A program made the translations under genes and the position numbers. The notes under the pieces are model-generated. The model was not told the origin of the DNA. It did not search any database and worked only from the letters and a program-made list of their open reading frames with translations. A stretch of 64,000 nt of DNA from JAGGAG01 sp964638035 (GTDB taxonomy: Bacteria > Gemmatimonadota > Gemmatimonadetes > Gemmatimonadales > GWC2-71-9), in contig CAZWXD010000010.1 in the NCBI GenBank assembly GCA_964638035.1, positions 1 to 64,000 of the forward strand, given 5' to 3'. Below, one piece after another: positions 44,743 through 52,050 of this stretch (within the stretch, counting starts at the first letter, position 1; each line of letters begins with the position of its first letter).

Positions 44743-45176
44743 GCGCCGTGCAGGGTTGCCTGCTGGTGCGAGCAGCGGGGCTTCGGCTGGGATTGCCGCT
44801 CGACCTCGTGGTCGCGGTCATCGAGCCTGCGGAGTTGCTGCCGGTGCCCAGCCGCGAACCGGCGCTTCGCGGGGTGATCAACCAGCGGGGCCGCCTGGTG
44901 CCGGTGTTCGCGCTGGGGGAGTTGATTGGGCAGCGCCCAGGCCAGGGTGACGCCGCGGTCGACGGGGACGGTGCGGCACTCGTGCTGGCGGAGCTGGCTG
45001 GCGTACTCGTGGGGTACCTGGTGGAGGAGGCGGAGGTGGTCATGCACAGTGGCATCACCTTCCTGCCGGCGGACGAAACGTTGCCATGGGCACGGGCCAT
45101 CGTGGGCATCCCCGATGACGGCTATGTCCCCCTGGTTGACCTGGCCCTGTTGCGGGCCGGGGTGGAGGGCGCATGA
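44739..45176 (+). CDS. cheW: CheW-like coupling protein 2 (right copy)
   Basis: A 145-residue CheW domain, paralogue of 32516, with a short loop (IGQRPGQGDAAVDGDG) where the left copy has the repeat insert. Core motifs: GCLLVRAAGLRLGLPLDLVVAVIE, GVINQRGRLVPVFALGEL, VLAELAGVLVGYLVEEAEVVM and FLPADETLPWARAIVGIPDDGY. It overlaps the cheB fragment and the next cheW by four bases each. No complete che promoter precedes it; its transcription may start within the island border. Confidence 0.87.
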   Translation: MSAVQGCLLVRAAGLRLGLPLDLVVAVIEPAELLPVPSREPALRGVINQRGRLVPVFALGELIGQRPGQGDAAVDGDGAALVLAELAGVLVGYLVEEAEVVMHSGITFLPADETLPWARAIVGIPDDGYVPLVDLALLRAGVEGA

Positions 45177-45640
45177 TCGACGGGGAAGAAGTCCAGCTCG
45201 TGACGTTCCGGTGCGGTAGTCACGATTTTGCCTGGGACATCCTGCAACTGCAGCGCATCCTGCGCTACGAGGCACCGGCACCACTGCCTGATGCGCCGGA
45301 GTTCCTCGAGGGCGTCGTGGCGATCGAGGGAGCGGCGGTGCCGGTCATCGACCTCCGCAAGCGGCTCGGCCTGCCCGCGACCATCACCGAGGAAACCCGC
45401 ACCATGGTCCTCCTGCTCGACGGCCAGCGCGTGGGTGTGGTCGTGGATGCGGCGCGTGAGCTGCTCCGCGTGCCCAGCACGGCGATCGCCGCCCCGCCCC
45501 CGATGGTGAAGGGCCTGGCAGCGCGCTACATCGCCGGCATCCTGGCACGCCCCGACCGGACCGTGGTCATCCTCAATGCGCAGCGCGTCCTCTCCGACTC
45601 GGAGCGGATGATTCTCGAGGGCCTGGAGGCCCAGGCGTGA
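45173..45640 (+). CDS. cheW: CheW-like coupling protein 3 (right copy)
   Basis: A 155-residue paralogue of 32992 (EVQLVTFRCGSHDFAWDILQLQRILRYEAP; EFLEGVVAIEGAAVPVIDLRKRLGLPATI). It is intact. Differences from the left copy are few and mostly conservative, while third codon positions differ widely. ATGA overlaps join it to both neighbours, keeping the exact operon architecture of the left copy. Confidence 0.9.
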   Translation: MIDGEEVQLVTFRCGSHDFAWDILQLQRILRYEAPAPLPDAPEFLEGVVAIEGAAVPVIDLRKRLGLPATITEETRTMVLLLDGQRVGVVVDAARELLRVPSTAIAAPPPMVKGLAARYIAGILARPDRTVVILNAQRVLSDSERMILEGLEAQA

Positions 45641-46527
45641 CCGACACGAGCGGCACTGCCCCTGACGCCTGGCTGGCGGCGCTGCGAGCCCGGCATGCCG
45701 AGATCGCGCGGCGGCTCGACGCCGCCACCACGGCCATCGAGCGCGACGAGCTCAAGCGCGAGATCATCGCCTTCTTCAAGCGGGTCGACGCATCGCTCAC
45801 CGAGTTGAGCCAGGTCAAGGAGGACATCCGCGCCCTGGTGAACCGGTACAAGCAGGTGTCCAGCACCGCCGAGGCGGCCCAGGCACCGCAGTTCACCGGA
45901 TCCTATCCCCAGGTCCAGGCCGACCACCTCGGGGCCAGCACGTATATCGAGAAGGGCTGGAGCCTCATTTCGCTGGGCGACCACGGCGGCGCCATCCAGG
46001 CCCTGACGCGCGCCCTGCAGCTCGCCCCGGGCGACACCCAGGCCCAGTCGCTGCTGGGATGGGCGCAGATGCTGAACGAGTCCTACGATGATGCCCTCGC
46101 CACCTTCTCCCGGGTGCTGATGAAGGAGCCGGCCAACTCCCTGGCGCGCATCAACGTCGGGTACATCTGCCTGCGGAAGGGCATCTTCGGGGAGGCGATC
46201 GAGCACCTCTCCAAGGCCATCCGGCTCGACAACGACCGCAAGGCGACGCTGTATGCCCATTTCTACCTGGGCCTCGTGTATCTCGAGCGCGAGATGTATG
46301 AGGACGCGCAGGCGTTCCTGCGCAAGACGCTCCAGCTCGGCCCCAACCTCGTGGAGGCCTACTACGAGCTGGGCCGTGCCCTCTGGTTTGCAGGCGACCG
46401 CGAGCAGGCCGTGAAGGCCTGGGAGGACGGCCAGAAGGCCAACCGGTTCAACCCCTGGGCCAAGCGGTGCGCGGCGTTGCGCGAGCTGGTGGCAGCCGGG
46501 GGCGAGGTGCCGAAGGGCATCGGCTGA
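45637..46527 (+). CDS. Coiled-coil/TPR protein (right copy)
   Basis: A 296-residue paralogue of 33456 with the same coiled coil and five TPRs. Roughly 150 consecutive residues of the TPR core (from HLGASTYIEKG to the LVEAY segment) appear identical between copies despite many synonymous DNA changes. This copy lies directly upstream of the intact peptidase gene (28 bases), which it may be co-transcribed with. Confidence 0.85.
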   Translation: MTDTSGTAPDAWLAALRARHAEIARRLDAATTAIERDELKREIIAFFKRVDASLTELSQVKEDIRALVNRYKQVSSTAEAAQAPQFTGSYPQVQADHLGASTYIEKGWSLISLGDHGGAIQALTRALQLAPGDTQAQSLLGWAQMLNESYDDALATFSRVLMKEPANSLARINVGYICLRKGIFGEAIEHLSKAIRLDNDRKATLYAHFYLGLVYLEREMYEDAQAFLRKTLQLGPNLVEAYYELGRALWFAGDREQAVKAWEDGQKANRFNPWAKRCAALRELVAAGGEVPKGIG

Positions 46528-46555
46528 CGGCGGGACGGGCAGGGTAGGTTTCCCC

Positions 46556-47470
46556 ATGTCCTCGCTGGTGCTCGTCGCGCTCGCCCTGCTGCAGGGGCCC
46601 ACCGGGCTTCCGGTGCCCTCCGCCAGCGCCACTATCGGCCCCATCACCGTGATTGCAGCGCCCGGCGACCTCACGCTCGCGATGGCACTGGCGGAGCAGG
46701 CAGAGCGGCCCCAGGAATGGCCCGGGCTCGGCCGCAGGGGACCACCGGCCTTCCGGCTGGTGCTTGCGCGGGACGCCGACGACCTCCGTCGTCGCTCGGG
46801 CGGCCGGGCCCCCGAGTGGGGTGCAGGGATCACGCTGCCCGGGGCCCGGCTCATCATGCTCCGTGCCGACCAGGATCCCGCCGGCACCCTCCGCCATGAG
46901 TTGGCGCACCTTGTCCTCCACGACGCGGTCCGCGGGCGCGTACCGCTCTGGTTCGACGAGGGCTACGCGACCTATGCCTCGGGCGGCTGGGATGTCCTCG
47001 AGGCGCTGACCCTGAACTACGCCGTCGTGCGGGGCGCCACGCCCGGGCTCGATTCGCTGAACCGGGCGCTCCGGGGGCACCCGGCAGGCATCTCCACCGC
47101 GTACGCCCTCGCTGGCGCCGCCGTGATCGAGCTGGCCCGCCGGAACCCGGAGCATTCGCTGGCGCCGTTGATGGGGCTCCTGGGCGCCGGGGTGCCATTC
47201 GACGAGGCGGTGCTTCGCACCACCGGCCTCACCGTCGAGCGGTTCGACGAGGCCTGGCAGGCCGCCACCCGCCAGCGATACAGCCTGTTCACGTGGACCA
47301 TTGCGGGTGGCGCCTGGGCCCTCCTCGGCGTCGCCGTGATCGCGGCCTCCCGGTGGCGCCGCCGGCGTGACCTGCCGCGGCGGGCCGCCCTGGACGAGGG
47401 CTGGGAACTTCCGCCCCCGGAGGATGGCATGACGTCAACTTCGCTTGACCCGTCCCGGGAAGCCGAGTAG
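46556..47470 (+). CDS. Membrane-anchored gluzincin-type metallopeptidase
   Basis: A 304-residue protein. The N-terminal hydrophobic segment (2-20) probably exports the catalytic domain. The zinc site HELAH is at 114-118, and the likely third ligand is E135 in WFDEGYATYASG, the peptidase-MA/gluzincin pattern. A C-terminal transmembrane helix (about 242-262) is followed by an Arg-rich, then acidic, cytoplasmic tail. The substrate is unknown. TAGGTT lies five bases before the ATG. A broken copy is at 34382. Confidence 0.8.
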   Translation: MSSLVLVALALLQGPTGLPVPSASATIGPITVIAAPGDLTLAMALAEQAERPQEWPGLGRRGPPAFRLVLARDADDLRRRSGGRAPEWGAGITLPGARLIMLRADQDPAGTLRHELAHLVLHDAVRGRVPLWFDEGYATYASGGWDVLEALTLNYAVVRGATPGLDSLNRALRGHPAGISTAYALAGAAVIELARRNPEHSLAPLMGLLGAGVPFDEAVLRTTGLTVERFDEAWQAATRQRYSLFTWTIAGGAWALLGVAVIAASRWRRRRDLPRRAALDEGWELPPPEDGMTSTSLDPSREAE

Positions 47471-47473
47471 TCT
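47445..47473 (+). promoter_or_regulatory. Promoter for the 63-residue membrane protein
   Basis: TTGACC (47445-47450), 17 bp, TAGTCT (47468-47473). The ATG at 47483 is nine bases beyond the -10 box and has no ribosome site, so the mRNA is probably leaderless. The promoter overlaps the end of the peptidase gene. Confidence 0.5.
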
Positions 47474-47482
47474 CTTACTCTT

Positions 47483-47674
47483 ATGCCCGTTTCCAGCACA
47501 CCAGCGGCTACCGTGCGCCGCGCCGTCCCGACCCGCAACCTCATCGTGCTCGGCGCTGGTGTCGCTGCGATTGCCGCGGGCTACCTCGCGCTCATGGCGG
47601 GGCACCCCAGCGCCGGGGCGGTGCTGCTGGTGCTGGGCTACTGCGTGCTGGTCCCGCTCGGCATCGCGATGTAA
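47483..47674 (+). CDS. Small two-helix membrane protein
   Basis: A 63-residue protein: a polar, basic N-terminus (1-18) and two hydrophobic helices (about 19-39 and 45-62) with a short turn. It has no known domain. It is supported by a well-formed upstream promoter and followed by a hairpin (47715-47734), so it looks like a single-gene unit. Its shape resembles small membrane stress or accessory proteins. Confidence 0.6.
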   Translation: MPVSSTPAATVRRAVPTRNLIVLGAGVAAIAAGYLALMAGHPSAGAVLLVLGYCVLVPLGIAM

Positions 47675-47714
47675 CTGGCGGGCCGGGTGCGCGTTTTGCC
47701 CCCGGCTGACGTCT

Positions 47715-47734
47715 CCCGCCAGGAGGCTGGCGGG
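47715..47734 (+). terminator. Hairpin between the small gene and tRNA-Val
   Basis: CCCGCCAG-GAGG-CTGGCGGG, an 8 bp perfect stem with a 4-base loop, 17 bases before the tRNA. It has no T-run. It may end the upstream transcript or be a processing signal for the tRNA precursor. Confidence 0.35.
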
Positions 47735-47750
47735 TGGCCGCCCCAGGCCG

Positions 47751-47824
47751 GGGCGAATAGCTCAGCGGTTCAGAGCGCCTGTCTTACACACAGGATGTCG
47801 GGGGTTCGAATCCCTCTTCGCCCA
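47751..47824 (+). tRNA. tRNA-Val (anticodon TAC)
   Basis: A complete cloverleaf: acceptor GGGCGAA/TTCGCCC, D arm GCTC...GAGC, anticodon arm CCTGT-CTTACAC-ACAGG, T arm with TTCGAAT and discriminator A. CCA is not encoded. The next protein gene starts 75 bases downstream. Confidence 0.95.
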
Positions 47825-47898
47825 TGTTCGCCGGCGCCTTGCCTGGCCGGTTTCGCGTCACCGTGCCCGTGGTACCACTACTCCCGGCTGGAGGTTCG

Positions 47899-49623
47899 AT
47901 GAAGTTGCTGGTGCGCACTGCCCTGGTCCTGCCGCTGCTCCTCGGGGGAGTGGCCCTGTCAGCCGACGCCCAGATCCCGAAGAACTCGCGACGGCTGGGC
48001 CAGCCATCCAACGGGGCGGGGACCACCCGGTTCATGGTGGCGGTTCCCTATGCCACCGCGACGGCCGACTCCGCGGCGGCGGTTGCCATCGGCAATGGCA
48101 TGCGAAAGCGGTTGCAGTCCCTGGGCGGCCGGGACGTGCTGGTGATCACCGACTCCATCATGAACTCTGCACTGGAGCAGTTCGGCTACCCGAGGAATGC
48201 GGTGCTGACGCCTGCCATGTCCCTGCAGCTCGCCAAGAACATTCCCGGCACCAAGGGGGTGGTGACCTCCACCCTGAGCCGTCGTGATGGGCGCTACGAG
48301 CTGACCTCCCGGTTGTTCGCGACCCAGTCCGACGCGGGCATGGTGCACAGCCTCGAGCAGCAGCAGGGCGAGAAGCTCGATGCCTTCGGTGCCCGTGCGG
48401 CCGATGCCTTCAAGCCGTCCCTCGCGGCGTTCGATGATGCCAAGGCCTGCGAAGACCAGCGCGAGACCAAGCCGGCCGAGGCGCAGAAGGCGGCCGAGCG
48501 GGCCCTCAAGGTGTCGCCGGACAACGGGCTGGCCCACCTCTGCCAGGCCCAGATCGGGCTCAAGGCGGGCGCACCCCGTGCCGAGGTGGAGCAGCACCTC
48601 GTGGCCGCCACCCGGGGGGATCCGCAGAGCCTCACGGCCTTCGCGCTCCTCGCGGAGCAGCGCGCGGCCGCCAACGACACGGCTGGCGTTGTCGCGGCGT
48701 ACCAGAAGATGCTGCTCATCGCACCGGACAACCCCAAGCTGACCGAGCAGGCCTTCAAGTACATGCTGCGCGCCGGGCAGCCCAAGGCGGCGGTGCAGGT
48801 GGCGGAGGACGGGCTCGCGCGCGACCCGTACAACTGGAACCTCTACGACCTGAAGAGCAACGCCTGCCTCTTCCTGAGCGACTTCCCGTGCGCCATCGAC
48901 GCCCTCGAGGCGGCGTACCAGGTCGATTCCAGCCGGGCGGACTCCACCTTCTATCGCAAGATTTCCGTTGCCGCAGCCCAGCAGCCGGACACGGTTCGGC
49001 TCAACAAGTGGGCCTCCCGCGGCATTGCCCGCTACCCGAACGACCCCGACCTGCTGGGGTATGCCAACCAGGCCTTCGCCCTCACCGGCAAGACCGACAG
49101 CAGCGTCATGGTGACCAGGAAGCTGATCGAGCTCGATCCCACCCAGGTGGGGCCGGCGCTTGCCGCCACCCAGAGCCTGGCGAGCGCCGGCCGCGTTGCC
49201 GAGGCCAAGCCGTTCATCGAGTTCATCCAGCAGAAGGGCTCGCCCCAGGAGAAGGAGCAGCTGGCCGCCATCTTTGCCAATGCGGCGCTTCCGCTCATCC
49301 AGAAGCAGCCACCCGATATCAACGGGGCGGCCGAGCTGTCGCGCCAGTGCGTGGCGACGGCCGATCCCGCAGGGCGCGTCCTCGGTAGCTGCCAGCTCAT
49401 CCTCGGCATCGCCGCATTCCAGGGTGCGGTGGCCATGGATGGCGAGACCGAGAAGGCCAAGTCATGCGACATGGCGCGGAAGGAGGCCGGACTCGTGGCC
49501 GAGGCCAAGACGGCGCTGACGGCAGCCGCGGCCAGCCGCCCGGATGCCGTGGCCCGGTACATGGAGGCGATCCCGCAGTTCGAGAAGCGGACGGAATCGA
49601 TGATCACCGCCTACTGCAAGTAG
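47899..49623 (+). CDS. Secreted TPR protein
   Basis: A 574-residue exported protein: the signal peptide (MKLLVRTALVLPLLLGG...) ends near LSADAQ (about residue 24). Residues 35-150 form a mixed domain containing SRRLGQPSNGAGTTRFMVAVPYATATADSAAAV that looks like a TolB-N/CsgG-like fold, possibly. The rest is a TPR superhelix (about 175-560) with repeated QAFKYMLRAGQPKAAVQVAEDGL-type units. GGAGG sits four bases before the ATG, which is preferred over an in-frame ATG at the tRNA 3' end. Its role is unknown, probably in envelope assembly or protein interaction. Confidence 0.8.
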   Translation: MKLLVRTALVLPLLLGGVALSADAQIPKNSRRLGQPSNGAGTTRFMVAVPYATATADSAAAVAIGNGMRKRLQSLGGRDVLVITDSIMNSALEQFGYPRNAVLTPAMSLQLAKNIPGTKGVVTSTLSRRDGRYELTSRLFATQSDAGMVHSLEQQQGEKLDAFGARAADAFKPSLAAFDDAKACEDQRETKPAEAQKAAERALKVSPDNGLAHLCQAQIGLKAGAPRAEVEQHLVAATRGDPQSLTAFALLAEQRAAANDTAGVVAAYQKMLLIAPDNPKLTEQAFKYMLRAGQPKAAVQVAEDGLARDPYNWNLYDLKSNACLFLSDFPCAIDALEAAYQVDSSRADSTFYRKISVAAAQQPDTVRLNKWASRGIARYPNDPDLLGYANQAFALTGKTDSSVMVTRKLIELDPTQVGPALAATQSLASAGRVAEAKPFIEFIQQKGSPQEKEQLAAIFANAALPLIQKQPPDINGAAELSRQCVATADPAGRVLGSCQLILGIAAFQGAVAMDGETEKAKSCDMARKEAGLVAEAKTALTAAAASRPDAVARYMEAIPQFEKRTESMITAYCK

Positions 49624-49632
49624 GCGGTGATC
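49602..49632 (+). terminator. Hairpin spanning the stop codon of the secreted TPR gene
   Basis: GATCACCGCCTA (49602-49613) and TAGGCGGTGATC (49621-49632) form a 12 bp perfect stem with a 7-base loop. The 3' arm begins with the TAG stop codon. It is a strong candidate transcript end. Confidence 0.5.
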
Positions 49633-49637
49633 GGGCC

Positions 49638-49666
49638 TTGCCCCGTGGGAGCGGTCACCCTAGTTT
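49638..49666 (+). promoter_or_regulatory. Promoter of tRNA-Asp
   Basis: TTGCCC (49638-49643), exactly 17 bp, TAGTTT (49661-49666). Expected transcription start is about 49673, some 17 bases before the mature tRNA. Confidence 0.45.
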
Positions 49667-49689
49667 TGGCGGCTGCTCGGGAACACCTG

Positions 49690-49764
49690 GGGGCTGTAGC
49701 TCAGCTTGGTTAGAGTGCCGCACTGTCACTGCGGAGGTCGCGGGTTCGAGCCCCGTCAGCCCCG
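49690..49764 (+). tRNA. tRNA-Asp (anticodon GTC)
   Basis: Acceptor GGGGCTG/CAGCCCC, anticodon arm CCGCA-CTGTCAC-TGCGG, T loop TTCGAGC and discriminator G, the identity base expected for tRNA-Asp. CCA is not encoded. Confidence 0.95.
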
Positions 49765-49833
49765 TCCAGCGTTTTTCAGGAAGCCTGTGTGCCGCCCCGT
49801 ACCCACGGGGCGGTTCCGTTTCTCCCTTCAGCC

Positions 49834-49862
49834 TTCGTCGCCCTTGCGCGCGCCTGTAGCAT
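49834..49862 (+). promoter_or_regulatory. Candidate promoter of the porin gene
   Basis: TTCGTC (49834-49839), 17 bp, TAGCAT (49857-49862). The -10 box ends seven bases before ATG 49870, consistent with a leaderless mRNA and favouring that start over ATG 49864. Confidence 0.35.
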
Positions 49863-49869
49863 TATGCCC

Positions 49870-51078
49870 ATGCAAAAACTCCTGTTGGCCTGCCTGACCA
49901 TCGCGGCGGCCCCGGCGCTCGAGGCGCAGGAGCCCGCACGCGCAGATAGCGCCGGGCGGGTTTCCCGCCCGGTCAAGAAGGACGACCACACCCTGCCGGT
50001 GGGGAAGACCCAACCGGCCGACGAGCAATCGTTCCGGATCGGCGGGTACGCCAAGCTCGACGTCATCCAGGACCTGGCCGGGAGCATCGGCAACCAGTAC
50101 CAGTTCAAGGTGAGCACCATCGCCGTGGATGGGACGCCGGCCGCCGACCAGGAGGGCTGGGCGTCACTCAATGCGCGGGAGTCGCGGGTGAATGCTGACC
50201 TCCGGCTCAAGGGTCACATGCGGGCGTTCGTGGAGGGCGATTTCTTCGGGGACGGGGGCGCTTTCCGCCTTCGGCATGCATATGGTGAGGTGGGGCACCT
50301 GCTTGCCGGCCAGACCTGGACGACCTTCATGGACATCGAGGCACGGCCGTTGACCGTCGACTTCGAAGGTCCCGACAGCGAGGTCTTCATTCGGCAGGCA
50401 CTCCTCCGGTGGACCCAGCCGCTATCGCCGGCACTGCGGGCCCAGGTGGCCATCGAGAACCCGGCCCCCGAGCTTGCCGTGCCTGGTTCCCTGTCGGGTT
50501 CAGCACGGAGCAGGGTGCCCGACGGGGTCGCCACCCTGCGCGTGACGCAGGATCGCGGACACCTGCAGGTGGCGGGCGTGCTGCGCCAACTCCGCTTCGA
50601 TGGCGAAGGAACGTCACCCAACCTGACGGCCACCGGCTGGGGGCTCAATGCCACGCTCGTGTTCCGCACCATCGGCCAGGACCAGGTGTACGGCCAGGCA
50701 ATGGTGGGGGAGGGGGTGGCACACTATGTGGATGGGCGGGCCGGCCAGGACGGCGACGCCGTCATCGTCGGCTCCGACCTCAGGCCGCTGCCACTCAAGG
50801 CCTTCATGGTGGGCTACACGCACCACTGGTCGGCGTCGACGCGCTCGGGTGTCGCATACTCGGTGTCCGTTCTCGACACCGACGCGAGCCAGGGCGGGTC
50901 GGCAACCCGGCGCCAGGAAGATGCCCGGGCGAACTTCTTCTTCCTGCCGCATCCCCACGTCGACCTCGCGCTGGAGGTGTTGTGGGGCCGTCGCGAGGAG
51001 GCGAGCGGCGCCTCGGGTGACGCCTGGCGGGCCCAGGGGGCGGTCATCTACCACTTTGGATGGAAGTTCACCAACTGA
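49870..51078 (+). CDS. DcaP-like outer membrane porin
   Basis: A 402-residue protein with a signal peptide (MQKLLLACLTIAAAPALEAQ) and an outer membrane beta-barrel pattern: alternating hydrophobic strands, ending in an aromatic-containing strand (AVIYHFGWKFTN). The stretches RIGGYAKLDVIQDL, SRVNADLRLKGHMRAFVEGDFFG and LRHAYGEVGHLLAGQTWTTFMD are typical of DcaP-type trimeric porins that pass small organic acids or peptides. ATG 49864 is an alternative start, two residues longer. It is followed closely by the carbonic anhydrase gene. Confidence 0.82.
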   Translation: MQKLLLACLTIAAAPALEAQEPARADSAGRVSRPVKKDDHTLPVGKTQPADEQSFRIGGYAKLDVIQDLAGSIGNQYQFKVSTIAVDGTPAADQEGWASLNARESRVNADLRLKGHMRAFVEGDFFGDGGAFRLRHAYGEVGHLLAGQTWTTFMDIEARPLTVDFEGPDSEVFIRQALLRWTQPLSPALRAQVAIENPAPELAVPGSLSGSARSRVPDGVATLRVTQDRGHLQVAGVLRQLRFDGEGTSPNLTATGWGLNATLVFRTIGQDQVYGQAMVGEGVAHYVDGRAGQDGDAVIVGSDLRPLPLKAFMVGYTHHWSASTRSGVAYSVSVLDTDASQGGSATRRQEDARANFFFLPHPHVDLALEVLWGRREEASGASGDAWRAQGAVIYHFGWKFTN

Positions 51079-51098
51079 CACCACCCCTGGAGGTCACC

Positions 51099-51956
51099 GT
51101 GTCCCATATTCGGTCGCTGGAGGCGTTCGCGCTCGTCGCCCTCGCCCTGACAGTTGCCTGCAAGCCCGCGCCCAAGGCCCCGGAGGCCGCCACGGCTCAG
51201 GCCGCTCCGTCGCCGGCCAGGCTCCCGGCGCCGGCAACGCCAGCATGGAGCTATGAGGGCGCCAACGGGCCGACCCAGTGGGGCAGCCTGGCCCCGGCGT
51301 TTGCGGCATGCGGGAATGGCACCCACCAGTCGCCGATTGACATCGTGGCGTCCGCGCCGTCCACCCTGCCCGGGATCCAGGCCACGCACCAGCCGCTCGA
51401 CCTGCACGTAGCCCACCACGAGCATGTCGCGGACGGGATCAACACCGGGCACACCATCCAGGTGAACTATGCCGGGGCGGATACGCTTGACCTCGGTGGC
51501 ACTCGCTATGCCCTGGCACAGTACCACTTCCATTCACCAAGCGAACACACGGTGGAGGGCAAGCACTTCCCGATGGAACTCCACCTCGTGCACAAGGCCG
51601 CTGATGGCCGGCTGGCGGTGATCGCGGCCTTCATGACGGAGGGCCGGAGCAACCCGGCGCTGGCACCGGTCTGGGCCAACCTGCCGAGGGAGAAGGGAAG
51701 CGAGGTCAAGGTGCCCAACGTGCGGGTTGACGTGGATGAGTTGCTGCCCACCACGCTCACCAGTTGGCGCTACGACGGTTCGCTCACGACGCCGCCCTGT
51801 TCCGAGGGGGTGGCGTGGGTCGTGTTGACGACGCCGGTCGAAGTTGGGGCAGAGCAGCTGGCTGCCTTCCGGGCCATCGTGCATGACAACAATCGCCCGA
51901 TCCAGCCGTCGAATGGCCGGGCGATCCAGACCGATCGGGTGATCGAGACGCCCTGA
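51099..51956 (+). CDS. Alpha-class carbonic anhydrase, lipoprotein
   Basis: A 285-residue zinc enzyme interconverting CO2 and bicarbonate in the periplasm. A lipobox LTVAC places the lipidated Cys at residue 21, and a Pro/Ala linker follows. The alpha-CA domain has WGSLAPAF, the QSPIDI motif, zinc ligands in QYHFHSPSEHTVEG (two His) and MELHLVHK (third His), and the SLTTPPCSEGV segment. The GTG start at 51099 has GGAGG five bases upstream; a start at 51060 would precede the signal peptide with unrelated residues. It lies 20 bases after the porin gene. Confidence 0.93.
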   Translation: MSHIRSLEAFALVALALTVACKPAPKAPEAATAQAAPSPARLPAPATPAWSYEGANGPTQWGSLAPAFAACGNGTHQSPIDIVASAPSTLPGIQATHQPLDLHVAHHEHVADGINTGHTIQVNYAGADTLDLGGTRYALAQYHFHSPSEHTVEGKHFPMELHLVHKAADGRLAVIAAFMTEGRSNPALAPVWANLPREKGSEVKVPNVRVDVDELLPTTLTSWRYDGSLTTPPCSEGVAWVVLTTPVEVGAEQLAAFRAIVHDNNRPIQPSNGRAIQTDRVIETP

Positions 51957-51979
51957 CGCCGCAAGCCCGCCCCATTCCC

Positions 51980-52009
51980 GCGCCCCCCGGCGCATGTCGC
52001 CGGGGGCGC
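51980..52009 (+). terminator. Strong hairpin after the carbonic anhydrase gene
   Basis: GCGCCCCCCGGCG (51980-51992) pairs with CGCCGGGGGCGC (51998-52009), one bulged C, 5-base loop. It separates the porin/anhydrase unit from the dcw cluster and lies just upstream of the rsmH promoter. Confidence 0.5.
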
Positions 52010-52014
52010 TGTGC

Positions 52015-52043
52015 TTGGCATCCCGGAGGTGCCCGCCTAGGTT
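52015..52043 (+). promoter_or_regulatory. Promoter of the dcw cluster
   Basis: TTGGCA (52015-52020), 17 bp, TAGGTT (52038-52043). The GTG start of rsmH at 52051 lies where transcription should begin, so the message is probably leaderless. This is the best promoter match in the window. Confidence 0.55.
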
Positions 52044-52050
52044 CCGCCGC

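Larger units (their letters stand above)
44455..46874 (+). repeat. Right copy of the 2.4 kb diverged direct repeat
   Basis: The counterpart of 32232-34710. It lacks the 5' three quarters of cheB but continues into a complete peptidase gene. The 10-bp array is absent, which accounts for most of the ~60-base length difference. Confidence 0.85.
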
